In this document: piece by piece, positions 43,081 through 53,505 of the stretch | How positions within the stretch are numbered: the stretch's first letter is position 1 | Layout: every line of letters starts with the position of its first letter | From: Moraxella osloensis | Lineage (GTDB): Bacteria > Pseudomonadota > Gammaproteobacteria > Pseudomonadales > Moraxellaceae | NCBI RefSeq assembly: GCF_001553955.1 | Contig: NZ_CP014234.1 | Location: 1,240,001-1,304,000 of the forward strand | Length of the DNA: 64,000 bases | Reading direction: 5' to 3' | Position numbers and translations under genes: made by a program | The notes under the pieces: generated by a model | The model's database searches: none | Seen by the model: the letters and a program-made list of their open reading frames with translations, nothing else | What the model was told of the DNA's origin: nothing

Positions 43081-44256
43081 TTAGGCATTATTAACCGCAT
43101 CAACAATTTTTTGACCGGCTTCAGAAAGACCTTCAGCAGGAATTAATTTAAGACCTGAATCACGTAGAATTTGTGCACCTTTTTCAGCATTATTACCTTC
43201 AAGACGCACAACCACAGGTACGGTAACGTTGACTTCTTTCACCGCTTCGATAATCGCTTCGGCAATCATGTCACAACGTACGATACCACCAAAGATGTTG
43301 ATGAGTACGCCTTGGACTGATTTGTCTTCAAGAATCAATTTGAACGCTTCGACCACACGTTCTTTGGTCGCGCCGCCGCCTACGTCTAGGAAGTTGGCAG
43401 GTTGACCGCCGTATAGTTTGATGATGTCCATGGTTGCCATCGCAAGACCGGCGCCATTCACCATACAGCCGATGTTACCTTCAAGCGCAACATAGTTTAG
43501 GTCAAATTCTGAAGCTTTTAATTCACGCTCATTTTCTTGTGATTTATCACGTTGTTCAGCAATTTTTGGTAGGCGATAAAGCGCATTTGAGTCGATGCCG
43601 ATTTTGGCGTCAACACAGGCTAATTCACCAGATTTACGAACCGCTAATGGATTGATTTCAAATAACGCAAAGTCATTTTCCGTAAAGGCTTTATAAGCCC
43701 CTGTCATCAATTTGGCAAATTCGTTGATTTGTTTGTCTTTTAGACCCAGTTTGAAAGCCACTTCACGAGCTTGGCAAGGTTGTAAGCCCACTAGTGGGTC
43801 AACCTCTACTTTCAAGATTTTTTCTGGGGTTTCTTCGGCAACTTTTTCAATTTCCACACCACCTTCAGTTGACGCCATAAATACCACACGACGGGCTGAA
43901 CGGTCTACGACTGCACCTAAATACAATTCAGTTGCGATTGGATACATGTCTTCGGCGATAAGTACGCTGTTAACAGGTTGACCGTTGGCGTCAGTTTGGT
44001 AAGTTACCAAGTTTTTACCAATTAATTCTTCAGCAATTTGTTTGGCTTCTTCACGCGTTTTAGCGATCTTTACACCGCCCGCTTTACCACGCCCACCAGC
44101 ATGTACTTGGGCTTTAACAACCACGGCACCGGCATTGCCTGCCATTTTATCAAACGCTGCTGCGGCTTCGTCGCCATTTTTAGCGATGATACCTTCTTGT
44201 ACGGGCAATCCATAGCTTTTTAATAATTCTTTGGCTTGATACTCATGTAAATTCAT
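43081..44256 (-). CDS. sucC: Succinate--CoA ligase [ADP-forming] subunit beta
   Basis: Nucleotide-binding subunit of succinyl-CoA synthetase. 391 aa. ATP-grasp features: [72 protein letters not shown] and [23 protein letters not shown] precedes ATG 44256. The gap to lpdA holds a hairpin and a 16-bp tandem array. Confidence 0.98.
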   Translation of the reverse strand: MNLHEYQAKELLKSYGLPVQEGIIAKNGDEAAAAFDKMAGNAGAVVVKAQVHAGGRGKAGGVKIAKTREEAKQIAEELIGKNLVTYQTDANGQPVNSVLIAEDMYPIATELYLGAVVDRSARRVVFMASTEGGVEIEKVAEETPEKILKVEVDPLVGLQPCQAREVAFKLGLKDKQINEFAKLMTGAYKAFTENDFALFEINPLAVRKSGELACVDAKIGIDSNALYRLPKIAEQRDKSQENERELKASEFDLNYVALEGNIGCMVNGAGLAMATMDIIKLYGGQPANFLDVGGGATKERVVEAFKLILEDKSVQGVLINIFGGIVRCDMIAEAIIEAVKEVNVTVPVVVRLEGNNAEKGAQILRDSGLKLIPAEGLSEAGQKIVDAVNNA

Positions 44257-44319
44257 GAATTTATCCTCTCGGTTTTGGTTTACATTGTTTTAAAATTATT
44301 TTTGAATAGTGTGGTCAAC

Positions 44320-44356
44320 AGTGAGCTAACATGTTTGATAATCTAGTTAGCTCACT
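44320..44356 (-). terminator. Hairpin between lpdA and sucC
   Basis: AGTGAGCTAAC/GTTAGCTCACT, perfect 11-bp stem with a 15-nt loop and no clear T run. It may be a weak terminator or a processing site between lpdA and sucC. Confidence 0.5.
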
Positions 44357-44397
44357 TGCTTTATCCAAACTATTGACGCTTAAACTAGTTAGTCCAT

Positions 44398-44477
44398 TTA
44401 CTTGTAAACTAAGTTACTTGTGAGTCAAGTTACTTGTGAACTAAGCTACTTGTGAGCCAAATTACTTGTGAACTAGG
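44398..44477. repeat. Five-copy 16-bp tandem array touching the lpdA stop
   Basis: Units (T/C)TACTTGTGA(A/G)(C/T)(T/C)A(A/G)(G/A) at 44398, 44414, 44430, 44446 and 44462. A sixth partial copy starts with the lpdA stop codon (TTA at 44478). Confidence 0.92.
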
Positions 44478-45926
44478 TTACTTGCGCTTACGTTGAATCG
44501 CATGAATCGCACGACCATCCGCTGATAGCACCGCCTCGTGTACCGCTTCAGAAATGGTTGGGTGAGCAAACGTCATCAACTGCAAGTCTTCAATACTTGA
44601 CACAAATTCCATCGCAATCATGCCTTGATGAACGATATCACCTGCACCCGCTGACACGACATGCATACCCAATAAACGGTCAGTTTTGGCATCGGCAACC
44701 ACTTTGATGAAGCCTTGAGCTTCACCAGCGGCTAACGCACGGCCGTTGGCAGCTAAGCTAAATTGACCTGTTTTGACTTCATGACCTTGCTCTTTGGCTT
44801 GTTCTTCAGTTAAGCCAACCCATGCAATTTCTGGGTGTGTATAAATCACGCTAATAATGGTGTCATAATTGACTTGAACTTTTTCACCATGAATACGTTC
44901 AACTGCCATCATGCCTTCTTCCATCGCTTTGTGTGCCAGCATTGGACCACGCACCAAGTCACCGATTGCATAGACGCCATCAAGGTTGGTTTGACAGAAG
45001 TCATTCACCGCTACCAGACCACGTTCAGTAAGCTCCACCCCTGAATTTTCGCCAAGTAGGTTTTCTTTATAAGCACGGCGACCCACACAAACGATGAGTT
45101 TATCGAAGGTTTCTTGTCCTGCTTGACCTTTGGCATCAAACGATACCAGTACCTTACCGTTTTCTACTTGAGCCTGAGTAACTTTGGTATCAATACGGAT
45201 ATCCATGCCTTGGGCTTTTAGTAGTTTTGCCGCTTCTTTGCTCACCGCTTTGTCTGCCGCTGCCAAAAATTCTGGCATGGCTTCAAACACTACCACTTCA
45301 CTACCCAAACGACGCCATACCGAACCGAGTTCAAGACCAATCACACCACCACCAATGACGCCTAGACGCGCAGGCACTTCGGTAAAGTCTAACGCACCGG
45401 TTGAATCAACGATATATTCGTTATCAATCGGGGCAACAGGGATGTCAATGGGCACAGAACCAGAGGCTAAAATCACATTTTTAGCGGTAATAGTAGTAGG
45501 CGCAGAACCATCTAATGGGGTAAATTCAACTTGTTTATCCGCACCTTTACCATCAAGTAATTTACCTGTACCTTGTAGCCAGTCAGCACCGTTACCTTTT
45601 AACAATGCAGCCACACCACCGGTTAATTGTTTAACGATAGCGTCTTTACGACTTAACATTTTGCTGATGTCAATCGCCACTTCACCTGTGGTTATACCGT
45701 GGTCGGCTAAGTCATGCTTGGTTGCTTCATAGCGATGTGAGCTGTCTAGCAATGCTTTTGAAGGAATGCAACCGACGTTCAAACAGGTACCACCTAACGC
45801 TGGCTCACCTTTATTAATACGTTTTTCGATACAAGCCACGCTCATACCTAATTGACCTGCACGGATAGCTGCTTCGTAGCCACCAGGGCCACCACCGATA
45901 ATTACCAAATCATAGCTTTCTTTCAT
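44478..45926 (-). CDS. lpdA: Dihydrolipoyl dehydrogenase (E3)
   Basis: FAD enzyme re-oxidising lipoyl groups of 2-oxoglutarate dehydrogenase and probably others. 482 aa. Motifs: [23 protein letters not shown] (FAD), [16 protein letters not shown] with redox Cys48 and Cys53, [21 protein letters not shown] (NAD), GVYAIGDLV and the C-terminal HAHPTISE-like [13 protein letters not shown] with the catalytic His. ATG 45926 with GGTGAAG upstream. It lies between sucB and sucC, as in Pseudomonas-type TCA clusters, but a strong terminator separates it from sucB. Confidence 0.97.
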   Translation of the reverse strand: MKESYDLVIIGGGPGGYEAAIRAGQLGMSVACIEKRINKGEPALGGTCLNVGCIPSKALLDSSHRYEATKHDLADHGITTGEVAIDISKMLSRKDAIVKQLTGGVAALLKGNGADWLQGTGKLLDGKGADKQVEFTPLDGSAPTTITAKNVILASGSVPIDIPVAPIDNEYIVDSTGALDFTEVPARLGVIGGGVIGLELGSVWRRLGSEVVVFEAMPEFLAAADKAVSKEAAKLLKAQGMDIRIDTKVTQAQVENGKVLVSFDAKGQAGQETFDKLIVCVGRRAYKENLLGENSGVELTERGLVAVNDFCQTNLDGVYAIGDLVRGPMLAHKAMEEGMMAVERIHGEKVQVNYDTIISVIYTHPEIAWVGLTEEQAKEQGHEVKTGQFSLAANGRALAAGEAQGFIKVVADAKTDRLLGMHVVSAGAGDIVHQGMIAMEFVSSIEDLQLMTFAHPTISEAVHEAVLSADGRAIHAIQRKRK

Positions 45927-45971
45927 AATCTTCACCAAAAATTTCAGTTGTTATTGTTAAAGTTGTTAAAC

Positions 45972-46011
45972 AAAAAAGCCTGTATCAACCTTTGCTAATA
46001 CAGGCTTTTTT
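45972..46011 (-). terminator. Strong terminator between sucB and lpdA
   Basis: 14-bp perfect stem AAAAAAGCCTGTAT/ATACAGGCTTTTTT with a 12-nt loop, 2 bp after the sucB stop on the minus strand. Confidence 0.9.
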
Positions 46012-46013
46012 CA

Positions 46014-47249
46014 TTATAAATCGAGAAGTAACATCGCTGGGTTTTCGACCAATTCTTTAATGGTCACCAAGAACTGTACCGCTTCTTTACCGTCAATTAA
46101 ACGGTGGTCATACGACAATGCCAAGTACATCATAGGTAGAATTACCACTTCGCCATTAACCGCCATTGGGCGTTCTTTTGTAGCGTGCATACCCAAAATT
46201 GCTGTTTGTGGTGGATTGATGATTGGGGTTGACATGAGTGAACCAAATACACCACCATTGGTAATGGTGAAAGTGCCACCCGTCATGTCTTCAATGCCTA
46301 ATTTACCTTCACGCGCTTTTGATGCATAGTTACCAATCGCACGTTCGATATCTGCCATACCCATTTGGTCAGTGTCACGTAATACCGGCACCACAAGACC
46401 ACGATCGCTCGATACCGCAACACCTACATCATAATAACCATGATAAACGATATCGCTGCCATCAATAGAGGCATTTACCGCTGGGAAACGTTTTAACGCT
46501 TCAGTAGCAGCTTTTACAAACAATGACATAAAGCCTAGTTTTACACCATGACGTTTTTCAAAACGCTCTTTGAACTCACCACGTAAGTCCATGATAGGTT
46601 TCATATTCACTTCGTTAAACGTGGTCAACATCGCAGTTTCTTGGGTAGCGGCTAACAGACGCTCAGCAACACGGGCACGTAAACGCGTCATTGGCACACG
46701 TTTGTCTACGCGTTGACCGACGGCATTGGCGACCACTTGACCGTTGTCTGCTTTAATTGCATTGTTGGCTTTTAAGGTTGGGTTTGCCATGTCTTCTTTG
46801 GTCACACGGCCGCCACGACCTGAACCTTCAACGTCTGCAGGATTGACGCCTGTGGTATTCGCGGCTTTACGAACTGCTGGGCTTTGGTCTTTATAATCTG
46901 CTTCAGAAGTCGCTTGAGTGCTAGGTGCTTGTTGTGCAGCTGCAGGCGCGGCTTCAGCTTGGGCAGCCGGTGCTTGGGTTTCAGTAGGTTGGCTTGCTGG
47001 TGCAGCCGCGGTTGCGCCTTCAGTCAGCTCACCGATGACTTCACCAGAAAGCACTGTGTCGTCAACTTGTTTAAGAATTTTGCTAAGCACGCCGTCAGCT
47101 TGTGCCACCACTTCCATCACAACTTTATCGGTTTCGATTTCACACAATACAGCGTCACGGCTTACTTGATCGCCTTCATTAAAATTCCAAGCAACAATTG
47201 TACCGTCAGCAACGGATTCTGGGAATACGGGGGCTTTAATCTCACTCAT
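46014..47249 (-). CDS. sucB: Dihydrolipoyllysine-residue succinyltransferase (E2 of 2-oxoglutarate dehydrogenase)
   Basis: Core of the 2-oxoglutarate dehydrogenase complex. 411 aa. Lipoyl domain 1-76 with Lys42 in [11 protein letters not shown], an Ala/Pro/Gln linker (79-115), an E1/E3-binding domain at about 121-155 ([32 protein letters not shown]) and a catalytic domain ending [16 protein letters not shown] (His382, Asp386). AGGAG precedes ATG 47249. It follows sucA by 139 bp. Confidence 0.97.
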   Translation of the reverse strand: MSEIKAPVFPESVADGTIVAWNFNEGDQVSRDAVLCEIETDKVVMEVVAQADGVLSKILKQVDDTVLSGEVIGELTEGATAAAPASQPTETQAPAAQAEAAPAAAQQAPSTQATSEADYKDQSPAVRKAANTTGVNPADVEGSGRGGRVTKEDMANPTLKANNAIKADNGQVVANAVGQRVDKRVPMTRLRARVAERLLAATQETAMLTTFNEVNMKPIMDLRGEFKERFEKRHGVKLGFMSLFVKAATEALKRFPAVNASIDGSDIVYHGYYDVGVAVSSDRGLVVPVLRDTDQMGMADIERAIGNYASKAREGKLGIEDMTGGTFTITNGGVFGSLMSTPIINPPQTAILGMHATKERPMAVNGEVVILPMMYLALSYDHRLIDGKEAVQFLVTIKELVENPAMLLLDL

Positions 47250-47346
47250 GGAAAACTCCTAGTTAATTTCACATTCTTTCATTTTTAATGGGTTAAATTC
47301 ATTGTTGTCTTAGCACTCGGCGCAATTGTCTATACCAAAAACCAAG

Positions 47347-47380
47347 AAGGATTAGTACACAGCTATTGGTACTAATCCTT
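47347..47380 (-). terminator. Hairpin between sucA and sucB
   Basis: AAGGATTAGTAC/GTACTAATCCTT, perfect 12-bp stem with a 10-nt loop, just after the sucA stop. It lacks a T run, so a read-through attenuator or RNase site is likelier than a full stop. Confidence 0.5.
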
Positions 47381-47388
47381 TAAAACGC

Positions 47389-50331
47389 TTAGTCAGTCGC
47401 TTGTTTTTCTGCGATTTCTGCTTTAGCTTCTAGCGCGTTTTCGGTTGAATCTTCATTCTTTGGTAGACCCAATGCTTCGTTGACAACCTTTTGCTGCTGC
47501 TCTATGTGCATTTGCATCGAACCTACGGCAGGTGCCGCCGATGGTGGGCGAGCAACTGGCTCAAGCAAGTAAGCTTTGGTCGGACGAGTCGCTGGTTTTG
47601 GCGGTGCAATCAAACGGAATAAGTGCGGTGCTAGATAGTACCAAGCGCCTTGGTTACGTGGCTCTTCTTGTGCCCAGACAATGCCTTCAAGGTTTGGATA
47701 TTTTGCCACTTCTTCCAAAATACGTGCTTCAGGTAATGGATAAAGCTGCTCGATACGCACAATCGCCACATGATTGAGACCCAATTCACGACGTTTTTCA
47801 AGCAAGTCATAATAGACTTTACCGCCACACAACACTAAACGCGTCACTTGATTATTATCAAGTTGGTCAATCTCTGAAATCACAGTTTGGAACTGACCTT
47901 GCGCAAGCTCTTCAAGCGTTGACACCGCCAATTTATGACGTAGCAGTGATTTTGGTGACATCACAATCAGCGGTTTACGCGCTGGGCGAACCACTTGACG
48001 ACGCAGGACATGGAAAATCTGTGCAGGTGTAGTTGGGGTTACCACTTGCATATTTTCTTCAGCACATAGCTGCAAATAACGCTCTAGGCGCGCTGATGAG
48101 TGCTCAGGACCTTGACCTTCATAGCCGTGTGGTAATAGCATGGTCAGACCACACAGACGTTGCCATTTGGTTTCACCTGAAGAAATAAATTGGTCAATGA
48201 CCACTTGTGCGCCATTGGCAAAGTCCCCGAACTGCGCTTCCCAAATCACTAGGGCATTGGGTACTGTCGTTGCGTAACCATATTCAAATGCCAATACCGC
48301 TTCTTCTGACAATAATGAGTTAAAAATGTCAAAGCGTGCTTGGTTAGGGCTCATGTTGGCAAGCGGTACATACATACTGCCGTCTTTCATGTTGAACAAT
48401 TCTGCATGGCGATGCGAGAAAGTACCACGACCCACGTCTTCACCCGTAATACGGACTGGGTAGCCTTCTTCGACCAGTGACGCATAAGCCAAGGTTTCTG
48501 CCGCGCCCCAATTCAAGGGCTCTTGACCGGTTTGCATGGCTTTGCGCTGTTCAACCAATTTTTGCACTTGGCGTTGTAGCTCATAGCCTTCCGGCAGTTG
48601 CGCCATTTTCTCACCATACGCTTTTAACTTGTTGATATCAACGCTAGTATCCCAATTGTCTTCAAGCTTATGACCAATATAAGGTGTCCAATCTACATAC
48701 AGCGATTTATTTGGCTCACGCACGAGTGCGCTAGCAACATATTCGCCTTTATCGAGCGACTCACGGTAGTCATTTTCAAGTGCCACTGCTTCTGCTTGGC
48801 TAATAACGCCTTCGGCAACCAATTTATTGACAAATATCTCACGAGTAGTTGGCAGTTTTCTGATGACCGAATACATAAGCGGCTGAGTGGCTGAGGGTTC
48901 ATCCGCTTCATTATGACCGTTACGACGGTAACAGTACATATCAATCACGATATCTTTATGGAAAGTTCGGCGATAGTCATGGGCAAGCTGCGCCATAAAT
49001 ACCACAGCTTCTGGATCGTCACCGTTTACATGAAAAATCGGTGCGTGTACCATTTTGGCGATGTCGGTACAATATTCAGTTGAACGCGCATCCTCTAAGC
49101 GGCTGGTGGTAAAACCCACTTGGTTATTGATAATAATATGCAGCGTACCACCTGTTGAATACGCACGAGTTTGTGACATTTGGAAAGTTTCTTGGTTGAC
49201 ACCTTGACCGGCGAACGCGGCATCACCGTGTACCACGATTGGCAAAACAGCATCACCGGTTTTATCTTGACGGCGTACTTGACGCGCACGCACTGAACCG
49301 AGCAATACAGGCGATACAATCTCAAGATGCGAGGGATTAAATGCCAATGCCAAGTGCGCTTCGCCGCCAGGTGTCATCACGTTGGATGAAAAACCATTGT
49401 GATATTTTACGTCACCTGAACCCACGGTCGGTTGTTTTTTACCATCAAACTCATCAAATAAATCTTTAGGGTTTTTACCTAAGATATTTACTAATAAGTT
49501 TAAACGTCCACGGTGCGCCATACCGATAACCATTTCTTTGGTACCGTTTTCACCCGCACGCTGAATTATCTCATTGACCATCGGGATAAAGCTTTCACCA
49601 CCCTCAAGACCAAAACGTTTTACACCGGTGTATTTACGTGCTAAGTATTTTTCTAAACCTTCCGCTGCTGTCAAACGCTCAAGGATAGATTTACGTTTTT
49701 CATTGTCAAATTTGACATAGCCAAGATTTTGCTCTAGGTATTTTTCAATCCAGCGTTTCTCTTTGGCGGTGGTCACATGGAAATATTCTGCACCGATGCT
49801 GCTACAATAAACTCGCTCTAACACTTGAATGATTTCACGCAGTGTAGCTTTATCTTTACCAATATTTAGGTCACTGACCGGATAAACAGTGTCTAAATCC
49901 GCTTCAGATAGACCATAGTAAGCTAAAGTCAATTCTTCAACTTCGGGACGTGGCATGAGTCCTAATGGATCTAGATTAGCAATACGATGACCACGACGGC
50001 GGTAACTGGTAATCAGTTTTTGCACGCCCATTTGGTTGTCCGCAAATTCACGAATTTCAGAAGGACTGACGGCGCCTGCAGCTGATTGACCGGTAACTTT
50101 GTGGGCAGTGGTGTTGCGAGCTAATAGCAAAAATTGGTCTTGGATAGTATGGTGAAGGGCGTTTTTATCATCATCTTTGGCAAACTGCGCAAAGTAAGGA
50201 ATATATTTTTCATCAACGCTTTGTGGATCTTGAAGATACTGTTCATAGAGTGATTCAAGATAGACTGCGTTATCTGCTGACAGTTCAGTAAACTGAGCAG
50301 ATGAGACAGAAGTTTGGTTTTGATTAGCCAT
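47389..50331 (-). CDS. sucA: 2-oxoglutarate dehydrogenase E1 component
   Basis: Thiamine-diphosphate enzyme decarboxylating 2-oxoglutarate. 980 aa. Motifs: LESLYEQYLQDPQSVDEKY, AYRRRGH-like TSYRRRGHRIANLDPLG, GMAHRGRLNLLVNILGK, HGDAAFAGQGVNQET, VGFTT, NGDDPEAVVF, DMYCYRRNGHNEADEPS, GEDVGRGTFSHRH and LPHGYEGQGPEHSSARLERYLQL. ATG 50331 (MANQNQTSV) has AGAAAGAA upstream; the 25-codon upward extension is rejected. It follows sdhB after a terminator, so a separate promoter is expected. Confidence 0.98.
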   Translation of the reverse strand: MANQNQTSVSSAQFTELSADNAVYLESLYEQYLQDPQSVDEKYIPYFAQFAKDDDKNALHHTIQDQFLLLARNTTAHKVTGQSAAGAVSPSEIREFADNQMGVQKLITSYRRRGHRIANLDPLGLMPRPEVEELTLAYYGLSEADLDTVYPVSDLNIGKDKATLREIIQVLERVYCSSIGAEYFHVTTAKEKRWIEKYLEQNLGYVKFDNEKRKSILERLTAAEGLEKYLARKYTGVKRFGLEGGESFIPMVNEIIQRAGENGTKEMVIGMAHRGRLNLLVNILGKNPKDLFDEFDGKKQPTVGSGDVKYHNGFSSNVMTPGGEAHLALAFNPSHLEIVSPVLLGSVRARQVRRQDKTGDAVLPIVVHGDAAFAGQGVNQETFQMSQTRAYSTGGTLHIIINNQVGFTTSRLEDARSTEYCTDIAKMVHAPIFHVNGDDPEAVVFMAQLAHDYRRTFHKDIVIDMYCYRRNGHNEADEPSATQPLMYSVIRKLPTTREIFVNKLVAEGVISQAEAVALENDYRESLDKGEYVASALVREPNKSLYVDWTPYIGHKLEDNWDTSVDINKLKAYGEKMAQLPEGYELQRQVQKLVEQRKAMQTGQEPLNWGAAETLAYASLVEEGYPVRITGEDVGRGTFSHRHAELFNMKDGSMYVPLANMSPNQARFDIFNSLLSEEAVLAFEYGYATTVPNALVIWEAQFGDFANGAQVVIDQFISSGETKWQRLCGLTMLLPHGYEGQGPEHSSARLERYLQLCAEENMQVVTPTTPAQIFHVLRRQVVRPARKPLIVMSPKSLLRHKLAVSTLEELAQGQFQTVISEIDQLDNNQVTRLVLCGGKVYYDLLEKRRELGLNHVAIVRIEQLYPLPEARILEEVAKYPNLEGIVWAQEEPRNQGAWYYLAPHLFRLIAPPKPATRPTKAYLLEPVARPPSAAPAVGSMQMHIEQQQKVVNEALGLPKNEDSTENALEAKAEIAEKQATD

Positions 50332-50578
50332 GATTCTTTCTACTGTAGTATTTAAAGGTGGAAATAAAAATTTTAGGGAATAGCCTAGCATTTTTATAAT
50401 TAACAAAAAATTTTGTTAAGGTAATAGTTACCATTCATTTACTAAATATAGCGACTCACGCCGCTTGGCGTGTATATAAATGGCTATCAAATGGCAGTAA
50501 AAGAAGAGTAATGTGAAAGTTAGATTTCTCCTTCCTTAGAAAACCTAAATGAATATTCCCTATAGATACCTATCGTAT

Positions 50579-50608
50579 ATTATACAAAATTAATGATAAT
50601 TTATCTCA
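50579..50608 (-). promoter_or_regulatory. Candidate sucA -10 box with overlapping Fur-box-like element
   Basis: TATAAT on the minus strand at 50579-50584. Immediately upstream, 50594-50608 reads TGAGATAAATTATCA on the minus strand: the right half ATTATCA fits the 7-1-7 Fur consensus perfectly and the left half 4 of 7. A bound repressor would cover the -35 region. Match quality is moderate. Confidence 0.3.
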
Positions 50609-50710
50609 TTCATTAGGCTGAAAAGGTATAAAAAATATTATGATATTGGGATATGATTTATTACTTTAATTAATAGATAGCCAGTTACTATGAATTTATC
50701 ACATCCCAAT

Positions 50711-50741
50711 AAAAAAAGCCCTGTCGATACAGAGCTTTTTT
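50711..50741 (-). terminator. Terminator of sdhB
   Basis: Minus-strand stem of 12 paired bases with one mismatch (50729-50741 with 50712-50724), CGAT loop region, T7. Confidence 0.85.
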
Positions 50742-50758
50742 GTCACCAAATTTTGGTA

Positions 50759-51469
50759 CTAACCTGCTTGATCTAACAGCATGTTACGTAAGTGACCAAT
50801 CGCTTTGGTAGGATTCAAGCCTTTTGGACAAACTGATACACAGTTCATGATGCCACGGCAACGGAACAAGCTAAATGGGTCGTCTAAACGCGCTAAACGC
50901 TCCTGTGTGCTAGTATCACGACTATCTGCCACAAAGCGGTAACCATTCAACAACGCAGATGGACCTAAGAACTTATCTGGGTTCCACCAGAATGATGGAC
51001 AGCTGGTTGAACAACAGGCACATAAAATACATTCATATAGACCGTTTAACTTTTCGCGGTCTTCAGGTGATTGTAGACGTTCAGTCGGTGGCGCTGGCTG
51101 GTCATTAATCAAGTACGGATGAACTTTTTCATATTGCTCATAGAATTGGTTCATATCTACCACTAAGTCGCGCACGACAGGTAAACCAGGTAGCGGACGT
51201 AAAGTAATTTTTTGTGGCAGTGTGTTCATGTTGATAAGACATGATAGTCCGTTTTTACCATTGATATTCATACCGTCAGAGCCACAAATACCTTCACGGC
51301 ACGAACGGCGGAAACTGATGGTTTCGTCCATTTTTTTCAAACGGACAAGTACGTCTAATAACATACGGTCAGAGTCTAAAAGCTCAATTTGGTATGTCTG
51401 CATACGGGGTGCTGCGTCTTTATCTGGATCGTAGCGGAAAATCTCGATGGTGCGAGTACCTCTGCTCAT
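50759..51469 (-). CDS. sdhB: Succinate dehydrogenase iron-sulfur subunit
   Basis: Electron-transfer subunit of complex II. 236 aa. The [2Fe-2S] ligands lie in SCREGICGSDGMNINGKNGLSC (Cys57, 62, 65, 77). The C-terminal clusters are CILCACCSTSCPSFWWNPD and CRGIMNCVSVCPKGLNPTKAI. ATG 51469 with GGAG upstream; the extension to 51535 is not conserved. Last of sdhCDAB. Confidence 0.98.
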   Translation of the reverse strand: MSRGTRTIEIFRYDPDKDAAPRMQTYQIELLDSDRMLLDVLVRLKKMDETISFRRSCREGICGSDGMNINGKNGLSCLINMNTLPQKITLRPLPGLPVVRDLVVDMNQFYEQYEKVHPYLINDQPAPPTERLQSPEDREKLNGLYECILCACCSTSCPSFWWNPDKFLGPSALLNGYRFVADSRDTSTQERLARLDDPFSLFRCRGIMNCVSVCPKGLNPTKAIGHLRNMLLDQAG

Positions 51470-51546
51470 AATGCTAAACTCCACACGTTTATGGTATTGG
51501 TTTATAGGGTCTTTACAATAGTTTGCAAAGACCAAAAAAATGTTAA

Positions 51547-53400
51547 TTAGAATGTACGCACTTTTGGCTCAACATAGTCTACAGTCAGTGGGCTCTTGCG
51601 AACAGGTTTGTAGATAACACGGTTACCTTCAGAGAACCAAAGGGTATGTTTCATCCATTCGTGGTCATTACGACCAAGCGGGGCATACGCATCATCTGCC
51701 GCACGTTCGTAGTCAACAACAGTGTGCGCGCCACGACATTCTTGACGCAGGGAAGCTGAAATCATCGTTGCTTTGGCAACTTCATAGAGGTTCGCCACTT
51801 CAAGCGCTTCAATACGTGCGGTATTAAACACTTGCGATTTATCAGCTAGGTGAAGACTATTGACCTTACTTTCAAGTGCCAAGATTTTTTGTACACCTTC
51901 ATTCATTGACGCTTGGGTACGGAAAACACCCGCATGTTGCTGCATGATACGGCGGATTTCGTCAGCCACATCTTGCGCATTGAGGCCTTGCGTAGATTGC
52001 TGTAACACATTCAAACGCGCCAAAGTTTTGTCAAGAACACGCGGTGATAATGGCTCATAGTCATGACGGTCAGCGGCATGGAACTCATCAATGATATGTT
52101 GACCCGCTGCACGACCAAATACTACCAAGTCTAGTAGTGAGTTTGTACCTAGACGGTTGGCACCGTGAACCGATACACATGAACATTCGCCGATTGCATA
52201 TAAGCCTTTCACGATTTTTTGCTGGGCGTATAAACCTTCCGCATCCGTACCTGCCTCAAGATCTGGCATGACAACCTGACCATGAATATTGGTCGGGATG
52301 CCGCCCATTTGGTAATGGATAGTCGGTACAACTGGGATTGGCTCTTTGGTAATGTCAACGTTCGCGAAGTTTTTACCAATTTCATAAACCGATGGTAAAC
52401 GCTTCATGATGGTATCCACACCTAAGTGCGTCATATCAAGTACCACATAATCACCCTGTGGACCACAACCACGACCTTCTTTGATCTCTTGGTCCATTGA
52501 GCGTGATACAAAGTCACGCGGTGCCAAATCTTTTAGGGTTGGTGCATAGCGCTCCATAAAGGCTTCGCCATCTTTATTACGAAGTAACGCGCCTTCACCA
52601 CGACAACCTTCGGTCAATAATACGCCCGCACCTGCGACGCCTGTTGGGTGAAATTGCCAAAATTCCATATCTTGTAGTGGAATACCCGCACGCACTGCCA
52701 TACCGAGACCGTCACCGGTGTTAATAAAGGCATTAGTAGACGCAGCGAAAATACGACCTGCACCGCCCGTTGCTAGGACAGTTGTTTTTGCTTGGAATAC
52801 CGCGACACGACCTGTTTCTTGCTCCAGCGCGATAACGCCGTTAATGTCGCCTTTGCTATCTTTGACCAAATCTAGCGCAATCCACTCGATAAAAAACTCT
52901 GTACCTTGCTCAAGATTTTTTTGATATAAGGTATGCAATAATGCATGACCTGTACGGTCAGCTGCCGCACACGCACGTTGTACCGCTTTTTCACCATAGT
53001 TGGCAGTATGACCACCAAAGGGACGCTGATAAATCGTACCATCCGCGTTACGGTCAAATGGCATACCCATATGCTCAAGTTCATAGACTACTTTTGGTGC
53101 TTCACGGCACATGTATTCGATGGCGTCTTGGTCACCTAACCAGTCAGAACCTTTGATGGTGTCATAAAAGTGAAAGTGCCAGTTATCATCACTCATGTTA
53201 CCCAAACTTGCGCCAATACCACCTTGCGCAGCAACCGTGTGAGAACGCGTTGGGAACACTTTGGTTAATACCGCAACATTCATACCGCCACGCGCCAATT
53301 GTAACGACGCACGCATACCAGAGCCACCGCCGCCAACGATAACCGCATCGAAGGTTAAGGTTTGAATATTGCTAATGGTGTTGTCTTGTTTTGTTGCCAT
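51547..53400 (-). CDS. sdhA: Succinate dehydrogenase flavoprotein subunit
   Basis: Catalytic subunit of complex II with covalent FAD. 617 aa. FAD motif AVIVGGGGSGMRASLQLARGG, and covalent attachment at His54 in FPTRSHTVAAQGGIGA. Active-site segments: FWQFHPTGVAGAGVLLTEGCRGEGA, RDFVSRSMDQEI, VPTIHYQMGGIPTN, GECSCVSVHGANRLGTNSLLDLVVFGRAAG and RQECRGAHTVVDYER. AGGAAA precedes ATG 53400. Confidence 0.99.
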   Translation of the reverse strand: MATKQDNTISNIQTLTFDAVIVGGGGSGMRASLQLARGGMNVAVLTKVFPTRSHTVAAQGGIGASLGNMSDDNWHFHFYDTIKGSDWLGDQDAIEYMCREAPKVVYELEHMGMPFDRNADGTIYQRPFGGHTANYGEKAVQRACAAADRTGHALLHTLYQKNLEQGTEFFIEWIALDLVKDSKGDINGVIALEQETGRVAVFQAKTTVLATGGAGRIFAASTNAFINTGDGLGMAVRAGIPLQDMEFWQFHPTGVAGAGVLLTEGCRGEGALLRNKDGEAFMERYAPTLKDLAPRDFVSRSMDQEIKEGRGCGPQGDYVVLDMTHLGVDTIMKRLPSVYEIGKNFANVDITKEPIPVVPTIHYQMGGIPTNIHGQVVMPDLEAGTDAEGLYAQQKIVKGLYAIGECSCVSVHGANRLGTNSLLDLVVFGRAAGQHIIDEFHAADRHDYEPLSPRVLDKTLARLNVLQQSTQGLNAQDVADEIRRIMQQHAGVFRTQASMNEGVQKILALESKVNSLHLADKSQVFNTARIEALEVANLYEVAKATMISASLRQECRGAHTVVDYERAADDAYAPLGRNDHEWMKHTLWFSEGNRVIYKPVRKSPLTVDYVEPKVRTF

Positions 53401-53505
53401 TGCTTTAATTTCCTAAATGATGGTTCGATTTTATCCCCATAAATGCTTAAAAGCCCTGAGGTAGAAATCGATAAATACGTTAACAAAATTTATCTAACAG
53501 GATGT

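Larger units (their letters stand above)
50332..50758. other. Intergenic region sdhB / sucA with candidate sucA promoter
   Basis: 427 bp. From right to left on the minus strand: the sdhB terminator, then AT-rich DNA with a TATAAT-type -10 (50579-50584) and an adjoining Fur-like site, then about 240 bp of sucA leader. No reading frame of note. Confidence 0.5.
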
